The position numbers and the translations under genes are program-made. A stretch of DNA of 27,295 bases from JAUYLU01 sp038065675 (GTDB lineage: Bacteria > Patescibacteriota > Minisyncoccia > Phycocordibacterales > VMEP01): assembly GCA_038065675.1 (NCBI GenBank), contig JBBTQM010000035.1, forward strand, positions 1 to 27,295, in the 5' to 3' direction. Of this stretch, positions 7,210-14,209 are shown piece after piece (the stretch's first letter is position 1; each line of letters begins with the position of its first letter). The notes under the pieces were generated by a model. That model had not been told where the DNA came from. It made no database searches and worked only from the letters and a program-made list of their open reading frames with translations.

Positions 7210-7656
7210 TCAGAAAGAAATCCTGTCCCCCTTTTTTATATTATTTTTCTTTGTAAAAAAAGCCGGCACTTCAAGCGCATAACGCGCGGGACTTAGCGGC
7301 TGAAAAACTCGAGGGTACGTCCCGGGGGCTACATTCTCACGGATATCCACGATACTCTTTTTTTCATCAAACCAAATCATATCAATCGGATAATTCATAT
7401 TTTTCATCCAAAACCCGGGATAACCGGCCTCCTCAAAAACAAAAAACATCCCTTCGCCGTCCTTAAGTTCTCCGGTAAAAGAAAGGCCGCGCTCCCGGAG
7501 TTCAGGTGTATCGGCAACGGCGAGAAGGAGCGGGGTATCGCCCAAATAAGCGTGAGTATCATACAATGGACCTTTTTCCTTGGGCGGCGCGGAAAAATAA
7601 GAAATAAAAAATATTGCGGAAATTGAAAGTAAAAATATGAATATCTTGGCGCGCAT
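7210..7656 (-). CDS. DUF192 family protein, membrane-anchored or secreted
   Basis: This 148-aa protein starts at MRAKIFIFLLSISAIFF, giving a signal anchor at about residues 2-22. The DUF192 core follows: ADTPELRERGLSFTGELKDGEGMFFVFEEAG, GFWMKNMNYPIDMIWFDEKKSIVDI and PARYALEVPAFFTK. DUF192 proteins are small beta-rich proteins, often exported, of unknown function. The frame stays open 18 codons further upstream, but that stretch is the terminator hairpin of the RRM gene, so the ATG at 7656 is preferred. It has no SD. The stop at 7210 lies 3 bp from the rnpB -35 box. Confidence 0.85.
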   Translation of the reverse strand: MRAKIFIFLLSISAIFFISYFSAPPKEKGPLYDTHAYLGDTPLLLAVADTPELRERGLSFTGELKDGEGMFFVFEEAGYPGFWMKNMNYPIDMIWFDEKKSIVDIRENVAPGTYPRVFQPLSPARYALEVPAFFTKKNNIKKGDRISF

Positions 7657-7675
7657 ACAGCAATTGTACCAAAAG

Positions 7676-7707
7676 AAAACACCCCCGCCGTGAGGAGGGG
7701 GTGTTTT
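7676..7707 (-). terminator. Intrinsic terminator of the RRM gene
   Basis: An 11-bp stem, AAAACACCCCC / GGGGGTGTTTT, with a 10-nt loop ends in TTTTC on the - strand, 17 nt past the stop of the RRM gene. Confidence 0.8.
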
Positions 7708-7724
7708 CAAAGCAAACGGAGGTA

Positions 7725-8006
7725 TTAGAACCTGCGCCTGTTGTCGTTGTTGCGCGGCTCAAGCGGACGGGCCTCATTCACCGTAATGGTGCGACCCTCA
7801 AAATCCTTGCCGTTCCACATGTTGATGGCAGCTTCAGCCTCGGCGTCGGTCGCCATTTCGACGAAACCGAACCCCTTTGACCGACCTGTCATCTTGTCCA
7901 TGATAATCACCGCTGATTCAACGGTGCCCGCCTGTGAAAACGCTCCCTTGAGCGAATCATCAGTCGAGCTGTACGGCAAACCGCCAACATATAACTTCTT
8001 AGCCAT
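7725..8006 (-). CDS. RRM-type RNA-binding protein
   Basis: This 93-aa protein is one RNA-recognition motif. RNP2 is LYVGGL (5-10), and RNP1 is KGFGFVEM (about 44-51) with the aromatic residues that stack on RNA. It ends in a short basic tail, NNDNRRRF. It resembles the Rbp glycine-rich/cold-responsive RNA-binding proteins of cyanobacteria and many other bacteria; binding to single-stranded RNA is expected and the targets are unknown. The ATG at 8006 lacks an SD at normal spacing. The gene has a good promoter 110 nt upstream, a leader of about 104 nt with a hairpin near the start, and its own terminator, so it appears monocistronic. Confidence 0.93.
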   Translation of the reverse strand: MAKKLYVGGLPYSSTDDSLKGAFSQAGTVESAVIIMDKMTGRSKGFGFVEMATDAEAEAAINMWNGKDFEGRTITVNEARPLEPRNNDNRRRF

Positions 8007-8016
8007 ATTCTCTACT

Positions 8017-8037
8017 TTCCCGCCTAAAGCGGGAGAC
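8017..8037 (-). promoter_or_regulatory. Leader hairpin before the RRM gene
   Basis: TCCCGC / GCGGGA with a short loop ends about 12 nt before the RRM start. Further upstream on the - strand an AAGGAG (about 8053-8058) is followed by GTG and four codons to a TAA. The arrangement could be a regulated leader, but it may be chance. Confidence 0.35.
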
Positions 8038-8116
8038 TTAATTACTAACTCGCACTACTCCTTCTTTGTCACAGGCTTTGAATGCTAGGACTACCAGGCG
8101 AAAGCACGATTGGAAA

Positions 8117-8145
8117 ATGCTAGCAGAAATAGGTGTAAAAGTCAA
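8117..8145 (-). promoter_or_regulatory. Promoter of the RRM gene
   Basis: The -35 TTGACT is at 8140-8145 and the extended -10 TGCTAGCAT ends at 8117, with a 17-nt spacer. The predicted start is near 8110. Confidence 0.7.
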
Positions 8146-8155
8146 TCCTGTAGTA

Positions 8156-8208
8156 CCTGCCTGCCCTGTCTGCGTGCGTACTCGCCGCACAGGCAGGCGG
8201 CAGGCAGG
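8156..8208. repeat. GCAGGCAGG palindromic element upstream of the RRM promoter
   Basis: CCTGCCTGCC (8156-8165) and GGCAGGCAGG (8199-8208) form a perfect 10-bp outer stem with a GC-rich interior. The right end (8191-8208) matches the end of the element inside htpX at 17 of 18 bases. The rest of the gap to 8298 holds a small GTTCGC / GCGAAC palindrome at 8221-8235 and no gene I can support. Confidence 0.7.
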
Positions 8209-8298
8209 AAATTTAGCATTGTTCGCCTCGCGAACGTGCCTTTGGCGCTATGCCAAAATTCACTACGGGGTCAACTATTACACTATCTTAATATATAC

Positions 8299-8328
8299 AA
8301 AAAAACTGCCGCGATAATGCTGCGGCAG
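8299..8328 (-). terminator. Terminator of the helical-repeat gene
   Basis: A CTGCCGC / GCGGCAG stem (8306-8312, 8322-8328) is followed on the - strand by seven T. It lies 22 nt past the stop at 8350. Confidence 0.8.
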
Positions 8329-8349
8329 GTATAGTGCTATTTCTTCACT

Positions 8350-9654
8350 TCAGGTAACGTTTGCTTTCGGAATCCGGTAGAACGCCGCGAGCTTGGCAAT
8401 GCCTTCCTTTCGGATATCCGGAAGATTATCCTCGCACGCCTTCAGGGCTCTCATGATCTGTTGCGGCGTACAGGCCGACTGCATGGCAACACGTAACAGC
8501 TCTTCATAGCGATTGCGCGCCGCGCCTGCGATTTTCTCATCACGATACGCCCATGAGAATGCGAGTGCCTCTTCGGGGGAATCTTGCAACTGAACAATCT
8601 TCGCGAGGCAATTCTTCCGTGCAGTACCTTCAGGTGGAAGGTACTTAAGCAACGCAATGAGCTCACGGGAATCGCTCGTTTCCTCTGTCTCGGCGCGGGA
8701 CAGGGTCTCCCATTTCTTTCTCCCCCAAGCTTCAAGCGCTTTGTCCTTGCACCAATCATGAGACCCGGAGAGCAAGCCGTGCAATTGCTGGAGGTCAGCA
8801 AGCTCGACCGCTCGTCCGAAAATGAGCGCATTCAATTCCCGGGAAACCGGTCCTAAGCCAGATAAGCCAGAGGATTCGCATTTCAATTTCATCAATTCGT
8901 CGAAGCTCTTGGCGTTCGGTAGAAGTGAGCGATTGTGCGCCGCTATTGCCTCGTCAAGCTGGTTGCGATAATGCTCCTCCTCCTCATTGTTGCTCCAGCT
9001 GAATTTTTTCTTATCACAGAAGACACGCTTGAGCCGTTGAAGCTCTTCTCGTGTTTTGCAGAGTCCGAGTCCCCGATTAAAAACTTTATCGAAGTGCACC
9101 CTGCTCGTTCGCGGGCTCATTTCCTTGAGATACTCGAGGCACTCGTTAAAGGAGCGGACCGAACGGGTGAGCTTTTCAAGGGCTTGCACACCTTCCGAGC
9201 AAGCATGATTTGGCAAGAGAGCGTAGGCTCTGCGGGCCAACCAAAATTCGTCCGGACCGGCGAGCAGTTCTGCAGCTTCCGCCAACCGAAATTCTATGCA
9301 GCGCTTACCAAGGCGATCCCGCGCCTTGCCATTATGATAAAGCCTTTCTGCAAGCGCGGCTCCTTCCTCGAGTGTTGCCACTTTCTCGACTTCAGCCAGG
9401 GCCGCTACTTCATATGCCTCTCTGGCTTTGGCTTGGACCTTGCTGTGACGGTATAGATTGTTCATGAGTTCCTTGTATTCCTCGAGTGAAAGCCCTTCTT
9501 TTATGCCGAGCTCGTACCCTTGAATCTCAAGGATTTCAACAACGGATGCCCCTGTCTGGCTCTTTGAAAGAATCTCCGCTACTTCACGGGCACTTTCGAG
9601 AACGTTCGAGGTTACAGCGGGCGGAAATACAACCTTGCTTAACAATTCTTTCAT
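8350..9654 (-). CDS. Unrecognised alpha-helical repeat protein
   Basis: This 434-aa protein matches no family I recognise. It has no signal peptide and no membrane span. It is almost entirely helical, with recurring units of roughly 35-45 residues that carry an alanine/basic helix such as KVQAKAREAYEVAAL, DRLGKRCIEFRLAEAA, DKALEAWGRKKWETL, GAARNRYEELLRVA and IRKEGIAKLAAFY. This recalls HEAT/ARM-like or TPR-like solenoids, usually protein-binding scaffolds. About ten cysteines are scattered without a metal motif. AGGGGG lies about 10 nt before the ATG, unlike the SD-less neighbours. It has its own promoter and terminator, so it is a single-gene unit. Codon use looks more balanced and less A-rich than nearby genes. 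Lineage-specific origin or transfer is possible. Confidence 0.75.
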   Translation of the reverse strand: MKELLSKVVFPPAVTSNVLESAREVAEILSKSQTGASVVEILEIQGYELGIKEGLSLEEYKELMNNLYRHSKVQAKAREAYEVAALAEVEKVATLEEGAALAERLYHNGKARDRLGKRCIEFRLAEAAELLAGPDEFWLARRAYALLPNHACSEGVQALEKLTRSVRSFNECLEYLKEMSPRTSRVHFDKVFNRGLGLCKTREELQRLKRVFCDKKKFSWSNNEEEEHYRNQLDEAIAAHNRSLLPNAKSFDELMKLKCESSGLSGLGPVSRELNALIFGRAVELADLQQLHGLLSGSHDWCKDKALEAWGRKKWETLSRAETEETSDSRELIALLKYLPPEGTARKNCLAKIVQLQDSPEEALAFSWAYRDEKIAGAARNRYEELLRVAMQSACTPQQIMRALKACEDNLPDIRKEGIAKLAAFYRIPKANVT

Positions 9655-9711
9655 GGCTTTCCATCCCCCTATGTATGCCCGAAGGCGGTTTGATGAACTT
9701 TACCCTTCTCT

Positions 9712-9740
9712 GTTTTATTCTTACTTTAAGCTTTTGTCAA
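9712..9740 (-). promoter_or_regulatory. Promoter of the helical-repeat gene
   Basis: A perfect -35 TTGACA is at 9735-9740 and the -10 TAAAAC at 9712-9717, with a 17-nt spacer. It lies immediately after the typA stop, giving a leader of about 50 nt. Confidence 0.7.
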
Positions 9741-9743
9741 TTC

Positions 9744-11522
9744 TTATTTTTTCTCCGCTTTTGCCCTGTTATTCTCAGACAAATCCATCTTTCTCAAGCG
9801 CACGGACTGCGGAGTTATTTCCAAATACTCGTCCTCCGCCATAACTTCAAGTCCGCGCTCTATGGTAATTGAATACGGTGGAGTGAGAACGATGGCATCG
9901 TCGGAACCGGAGGCGCGCATGTTGGTAAGCTGTTTGCCTTTGGTCGGGTTAACTTTCATTTCTTCGCCTTTTGATGTATTTCCTATGACCATTCCTTCAT
10001 AAACTTCGGTTGTCGGTCCGATGTAAAGCACTCCGCGCTCCTGCAAATTCCAAAGAGCAAAACCAAGCGCCTTGCCCGCAGTCATGGAAATCATGGAGCC
10101 AACATCGCGCTTTTTTATTTCACCGGCGTAAGGCCGAAACGCGATAAAGCGTGAAGAAAGTATACCCTCGCCGCGCGTATCAATCATGAATTGGCTGCGA
10201 TACCCCAGAAGCCCGCGGGTCGGTATTTCAAAAATAATTCTGATGGAGCCGTGATGTTCTTTCATGTCTTTCATAATCGCGCGGCGCTTGCCCAATTTTT
10301 CGATAACCGCGCCGGAAAACTCCTGCGGCACGTCTATAATAAGCTCTTCATACGGTTCAAGTTTCTCACCGTTTTCTTCTTTTATGATTACGTGCGGCTG
10401 AGACACCTGAAGTTCATAACCCTCGCGGCGCATATTTTCAAGCAAAATGGCGATATGGAGTTCGCCGCGACCGTAAACTTTAAAATGGTCGGTATTAAAA
10501 TCAACTTTTAATCCTACATTTACTTCCAATTCGCGCTCCAGGCGCTCGCGAATCTGCCGTGTTGTTACGAATTTCCCCTCGCGGCCGGCAAACGGCGAAT
10601 CGTTCACTAAAAATTCAAGAGATATAGTCGGCTCGTCAATGGCGATGGCGGGAAGTGCCGGCGTGCCCTCGTTGTCCGTAATCGTCTCTCCGATATAGAT
10701 ATCGGGGAATCCCGCAAGCATCACGATATCACCCGACGGCGCCTCCGTAACCTCTTTTTTGTGAAGACCCTCAAATGTGAAAAGTTTGGTAAGTTTGCCG
10801 GACTCGCTTTCACCTTTAACATTTTTGCGCCAAAGTTGCGTCCCGCTTTTTACGGTACCGCTGTAAACGCGGGCAATGGCCAAGCGCCCCAAGAAATTGT
10901 CATAGCCCAAATTAAACACCTGAAGCGTAAGGGGGTCTTCCGTATTTGAAGGAGCGGCCGGCACGGCTTCCAATATCATATCCAGAAGCGGAGTCAAGTC
11001 TTTTGACTCGTCGGTGAGCGCGCGTTTGGCAATTCCCTGCCGCCCGATGGCGTACACCGTTTTAAAATCAAGCTGTTCTTCGCTTGCGCCAAGTTCCATA
11101 AAAAGTTCCAGTACTTCGTCGTGCGCTTCATTGGGGCGCGCGGCTGGTTTGTCTATCTTATTTATAACTACAATCGGCTTGAGTCCGAGTTCAAGAGACT
11201 TTTTCAAAACGAAACGCGTCTGCGGCATCGGCCCTTCCTGCGCGTCAACGACCAAAAGAACAGAATCAATTGAGCGAAGTACGCGTTCCACTTCCGAACC
11301 GAAATCGGCGTGGCCGGGAGTGTCCACAATATTTATCTTCGTCCCCTTGTAGAAAATGGAGGTGTTTTTGGCATAAATGGTAATGCCGCGCTCCAGTTCC
11401 AGCGCGTTTGAATCCATTGACACTCCCTCCTCTCCAGCGCCTGTTTGGCGCATCAAAGCATCGGTCAAAGTCGTCTTTCCATGGTCCACATGGGCAATAA
11501 TGGCAATATTCCTGATTTCCAT
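9744..11522 (-). CDS. typA: Ribosome-associated GTPase TypA/BipA
   Basis: TypA is a ribosome-binding GTPase related to EF-G and LepA, involved in ribosome assembly and stress adaptation. The 592-aa product has the usual length (about 600). G1 is AHVDHGKT, followed by LELERGITIYAKN (switch I), DTPGHADFGSEVERVLR (G3), VINKIDKPAARP (G4, normal NKxD) and the C-terminal family motif RGLLGYRSQFMIDTRGEG. The start MEIRNIAIIAHVDHGKT is typical of the family. The ATG at 11522 has no SD and is preceded within 30 nt by a hairpin. The M3 peptidase gene lies 55 bp upstream. Confidence 0.96.
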   Translation of the reverse strand: MEIRNIAIIAHVDHGKTTLTDALMRQTGAGEEGVSMDSNALELERGITIYAKNTSIFYKGTKINIVDTPGHADFGSEVERVLRSIDSVLLVVDAQEGPMPQTRFVLKKSLELGLKPIVVINKIDKPAARPNEAHDEVLELFMELGASEEQLDFKTVYAIGRQGIAKRALTDESKDLTPLLDMILEAVPAAPSNTEDPLTLQVFNLGYDNFLGRLAIARVYSGTVKSGTQLWRKNVKGESESGKLTKLFTFEGLHKKEVTEAPSGDIVMLAGFPDIYIGETITDNEGTPALPAIAIDEPTISLEFLVNDSPFAGREGKFVTTRQIRERLERELEVNVGLKVDFNTDHFKVYGRGELHIAILLENMRREGYELQVSQPHVIIKEENGEKLEPYEELIIDVPQEFSGAVIEKLGKRRAIMKDMKEHHGSIRIIFEIPTRGLLGYRSQFMIDTRGEGILSSRFIAFRPYAGEIKKRDVGSMISMTAGKALGFALWNLQERGVLYIGPTTEVYEGMVIGNTSKGEEMKVNPTKGKQLTNMRASGSDDAIVLTPPYSITIERGLEVMAEDEYLEITPQSVRLRKMDLSENNRAKAEKK

Positions 11523-11548
11523 AAAAATAAAACAGCTGCAAGCGCAGC
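11522..11548 (-). terminator. Hairpin with T-rich tail between the M3 peptidase gene and typA
   Basis: A GCTGC / GCAGC stem (11535-11548, 4-nt loop) is followed on the - strand by TGTTTTATTTTT running into the typA ATG. It could terminate the peptidase transcript or be a typA leader hairpin; the 5-bp stem is short. Confidence 0.4.
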
Positions 11549-11577
11549 GTTAAAATAAATTTAACACACAATAAACG

Positions 11578-13575
11578 TTATTTCAATACCCCTATTTCTT
11601 TGAGAAACGCCTTATTATTTGGCGCGCGACCGAGAAATTTCTTCACAATATCAATTTCTTCCATACTGGAACCTTTTTCCAAAACCCAAGTCCTGTAGTC
11701 GCGACCAGTTTTAGGATTGAGCAACCCCTCTTTTTTGAATCTAGTGAACATATCGGCGGCATAAACGAGCGCCCACATGTAACTGTAATAGCCCGCATCG
11801 TAACCCATGAAATGCCCGAAGCCGGCGGGGAAAAGACTATTCGGGGACTGTGACACTCTCATGTGCTTAAACATCACTTTTTTGGCAATCCGGTTGAGGG
11901 ATTCTTTGGGTTTTTTGGTATGAACCAAAAGATCAAAGTGGGCATGAGCAAGCTGGTACATGCTCCCATAACACTCAAGATGTTTTTTGGCACGCAAAAG
12001 ATTTTTAAGAAAGTTGATAGGAAGCGGCTTATTGGTTTTGTAGTGGCTTGAAAGGAGACCCAGCATTTCGCGATTCCAAGTCCAATTCTCAAACATTTGA
12101 GAAGGTGCTTCTACAAAGTCCCATGCCACATGGTACCCGGACTGTGACTCATAGCGCGACTTGGTAAGAACAACGTGCATCACATGCCCGAATTCATGGA
12201 AGAACGTTTCAACTTCTCCATGTGAAAGAAGGGAGGGAACATCCGGGCGAGGTTTCGGAAAATTAGTGAGCATAGCTGCTACAGGAGCCACGTAGGCGCC
12301 GGTGCGGAAAGACCCAAGTCTTCCGTCAACAAGAGCTACAGCGCAAGCATGGCCATATTTATTCTTGCGTGGGTAAAGGTCAAGCATGAAATAAGCGATC
12401 ACTTTCCCCTTTTCTTTTACCGCATAAACCTCTACGTCTTCATGCCATACGGGATATCCATTTACTTTCTCAAATTTAACCCCCAGAAGCTTTTGATATA
12501 TCTCAAATGTACCTTTAATGACTTTTTCGAATGGGAAATATTCGCGGAGTTTTTCACTGTCTATTTTGTATCTTCTCTGTTTGAGTTTTTCTCCATAATA
12601 GGCAACATCATAATAAAAGAGCGTGGCATTAGGGTCGCCGGTCATTTCTCTTTTCAAATTCGTAAGAGCATTATAGTCCTTCATAAACCCCCTATCCAAT
12701 TTTTTGGAAAGAGAAGCAATAAAAGAAAAAGCGTTTTTGCCATTTTTTGCCATTCTCATTTCCGTGACATAATCCGCGTGGTTTTTATAGCCGAGAAGTC
12801 TCGCCTTTTTCTCTCGTATGACGAGCGCTTTCTCAGCACGTAATAAATTATTTCTTCCTCCTTTTGCGGCATTTTTGTCGGCGAGTTCTTTCCGCCTTGC
12901 TTCATGTTTAGCATACGCCATGAATGGGCCGACATCCGGGTACTGAAGCGTTACTTTATATTTTCTGGTTCTTTTATCTTTTGTCAGCCCGTCTATATAA
13001 CGCTCAGGAAGACCTTCAAGCTCTTCTCTTGTCACCAAAATATAATCTTCGTATTCATTCAATGTATTTGAAAAATCATTTGAGATACGAGAAAGTTCTT
13101 TAAGCAAATTTTTCAGTATTTTTTGTTTAACTTCCGGCAAATCAAAACCCATCCTCTTGTACCCTTTGAGAGCGTCATTAAGCAGTTTTTTATCTTCCGG
13201 AAAAAGTTTTTCTTTTCGGCGGTTTGGACCATGGGCATATTCAAGAAGCGCGAGATATATTCCTTTATCATACTCGACATCAACAAGTTTTTTGGAAAGT
13301 TCTTTCTCCGATTTCTTCGCCGCTTCTCTGACAGAATCAATGGGGGAAACCATTGAAAGCAGGCTTATGTAAGAACCGGTTGATTCGTATGGAATGTCCG
13401 ATTTTTCAAGCGCATAAACTGTATTCTCAAATGTTCGTTTTTCTTTTGGTATTTTCTTTATTTCGGAATAAACTTTTTTCTTGTGCTCAATAATTTTAGG
13501 CACGAAAGAACGAATGGTCTTGGCATCCCACTTCGTCCAGTTAAAATCTTTTTTTGTGTAAGTCTTTATATCCAC
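11578..13575 (-). CDS. M3 family zinc metallopeptidase (oligopeptidase)
   Basis: This cytoplasmic peptidase of the thimet oligopeptidase/oligoendopeptidase F type degrades short peptides. The zinc site HEFGH is at about residues 460-464 of a 665-aa product, within SHGEVETFFHEFGHVMHVV. Downstream are DFVEAPSQMFENW, which supplies the third ligand Glu, and the FPAGFGHFMGYDAGYYSYMW substrate-pocket region, as in the M3 family. The open frame continues 45 codons further upstream but there it crosses the tRNA-Ser gene on the same strand. The first usable start is therefore the GTG at 13575, 14 nt from the tRNA 3' end. No SD is present. Confidence 0.9.
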   Translation of the reverse strand: MDIKTYTKKDFNWTKWDAKTIRSFVPKIIEHKKKVYSEIKKIPKEKRTFENTVYALEKSDIPYESTGSYISLLSMVSPIDSVREAAKKSEKELSKKLVDVEYDKGIYLALLEYAHGPNRRKEKLFPEDKKLLNDALKGYKRMGFDLPEVKQKILKNLLKELSRISNDFSNTLNEYEDYILVTREELEGLPERYIDGLTKDKRTRKYKVTLQYPDVGPFMAYAKHEARRKELADKNAAKGGRNNLLRAEKALVIREKKARLLGYKNHADYVTEMRMAKNGKNAFSFIASLSKKLDRGFMKDYNALTNLKREMTGDPNATLFYYDVAYYGEKLKQRRYKIDSEKLREYFPFEKVIKGTFEIYQKLLGVKFEKVNGYPVWHEDVEVYAVKEKGKVIAYFMLDLYPRKNKYGHACAVALVDGRLGSFRTGAYVAPVAAMLTNFPKPRPDVPSLLSHGEVETFFHEFGHVMHVVLTKSRYESQSGYHVAWDFVEAPSQMFENWTWNREMLGLLSSHYKTNKPLPINFLKNLLRAKKHLECYGSMYQLAHAHFDLLVHTKKPKESLNRIAKKVMFKHMRVSQSPNSLFPAGFGHFMGYDAGYYSYMWALVYAADMFTRFKKEGLLNPKTGRDYRTWVLEKGSSMEEIDIVKKFLGRAPNNKAFLKEIGVLK

Positions 13576-13588
13576 GTTTTTATCGCGG

Positions 13589-13673
13589 CGGAGGCGGTGA
13601 GATTTGAACTCACGATACCTTTCGGTATGCCACCTTTCCAAGGTGGTGGAATAAACCACTATCCGACGCCTCC
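13589..13673 (-). tRNA. tRNA-Ser (anticodon GGA)
   Basis: The acceptor stem is GGAGGCG / CGCCTCC with discriminator G. The D arm is GGA...TCC. The anticodon arm is CCACC TTGGAAA GGTGG, giving anticodon GGA. A long variable arm (ATACC GAAA GGTAT) marks a class II tRNA, and the T arm is GTGAG TTCAAAT CTCAC. The 3' CCA is not encoded. It is followed after 14 nt by the start of the M3 peptidase gene. No clear promoter is visible in the 35 nt before it. Confidence 0.96.
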
Positions 13674-13708
13674 ACAATAATGAAAAGATAGCACAAGAAA
13701 GCATAAAC

Positions 13709-13730
13709 AAAAAAGGCGCCGTGTGGCGCC
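13709..13730 (-). terminator. Terminator of the orphan charged-protein gene
   Basis: GGCGCC ACAC GGCGCC followed by six T on the - strand, 16 nt past the stop at 13746. Confidence 0.85.
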
Positions 13731-13745
13731 CGTGCTGGGAAAAAA

Positions 13746-14126
13746 TCAGTCGAATTTGTGCTTTGTCGTCTTGTACGTCTTGCCGCCCTTGCGCACAGTA
13801 CGCGCGCCCATGGGCTCACGCGGTGTCGTGCCAAATGACACCTGCTTGAAGTCGTACGCGTCGCTCGGAGGCATCATCATGCGGGAAGGAATGACAGAAA
13901 CAGGCAGTATAACTTCGCCTTTTTCTTCGTCATACAGCTGAGTATTTTGGTGGTCTTCTCCCCCCTCGTTGACAGCCGGCTTCTTTTCCTTCTTTTCCGA
14001 CGAAGGGATTCTCTCGCCATCCTCGTCATCGTACGTGCCGGAATGGCAGTCATTTCCTCCGCGCGGGAAGAAAAGATCCATCTTGAAGCTTCTGCGACTT
14101 TCGTCGTCAAACTTGACTACGCACAT
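13746..14126 (-). CDS. Unrecognised charged, probably disordered protein (126 aa)
   Basis: I do not recognise this protein. It starts MCVVKFDDESRRSFKMDLF, continues with an acidic/lysine-rich stretch (DDEDGERIPSSEKKEKK, NEGGEDHQNTQLYDEEKGE), and ends with a proline- and basic-rich tail, KGGKTYKTTKHKFD. There is no signal peptide or span and little hydrophobic core, so disorder is likely. The ATG at 14126 is chosen because AGAGGA lies 6 nt before it; the frame could open 11 codons earlier only at a TTG. It has its own promoter and terminator. A strong SD and single-gene organisation set it apart from the neighbouring operons. Confidence 0.7.
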   Translation of the reverse strand: MCVVKFDDESRRSFKMDLFFPRGGNDCHSGTYDDEDGERIPSSEKKEKKPAVNEGGEDHQNTQLYDEEKGEVILPVSVIPSRMMMPPSDAYDFKQVSFGTTPREPMGARTVRKGGKTYKTTKHKFD

Positions 14127-14171
14127 GGCTTCCTCTCTTTTCGTCTTTATTGAGAACAAAACCCGTTGACA

Positions 14172-14199
14172 ATAATATACCTATTCATTAAAAAATCAA
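14172..14199 (-). promoter_or_regulatory. Promoter of the orphan charged-protein gene
   Basis: The -35 TTGATT is at 14194-14199 and the -10 TATTAT at 14172-14177, with a 16-nt spacer. The predicted leader is about 40 nt. It lies just past the htpX stop. Confidence 0.65.
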
Positions 14200-14209
14200 C
14201 AGAAAAATT

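Noticed and set aside
7657..7710. 18-codon N-terminal extension of the DUF192 protein
   Set aside because: The codons fall in the terminator hairpin of the RRM gene, and the signal anchor begins at the ATG at 7656.
8935..9456. 173-aa + strand ORF and similar long opposite-strand ORFs
   Set aside because: It is the antisense shadow of the helical-repeat gene, with no start signals and a composition typical of reverse-strand reading.
13576..13710. N-terminal extension of the M3 peptidase open frame
   Set aside because: It reads through the tRNA-Ser gene on the same strand; the family-like sequence begins after the tRNA, at the GTG at 13575.
14166..14194. + strand promoter with perfect TTGACA
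   Set aside because: The -10 (TAAAAA) is poor and it would only drive antisense RNA into htpX; the - strand promoter in the same DNA fits a gene.
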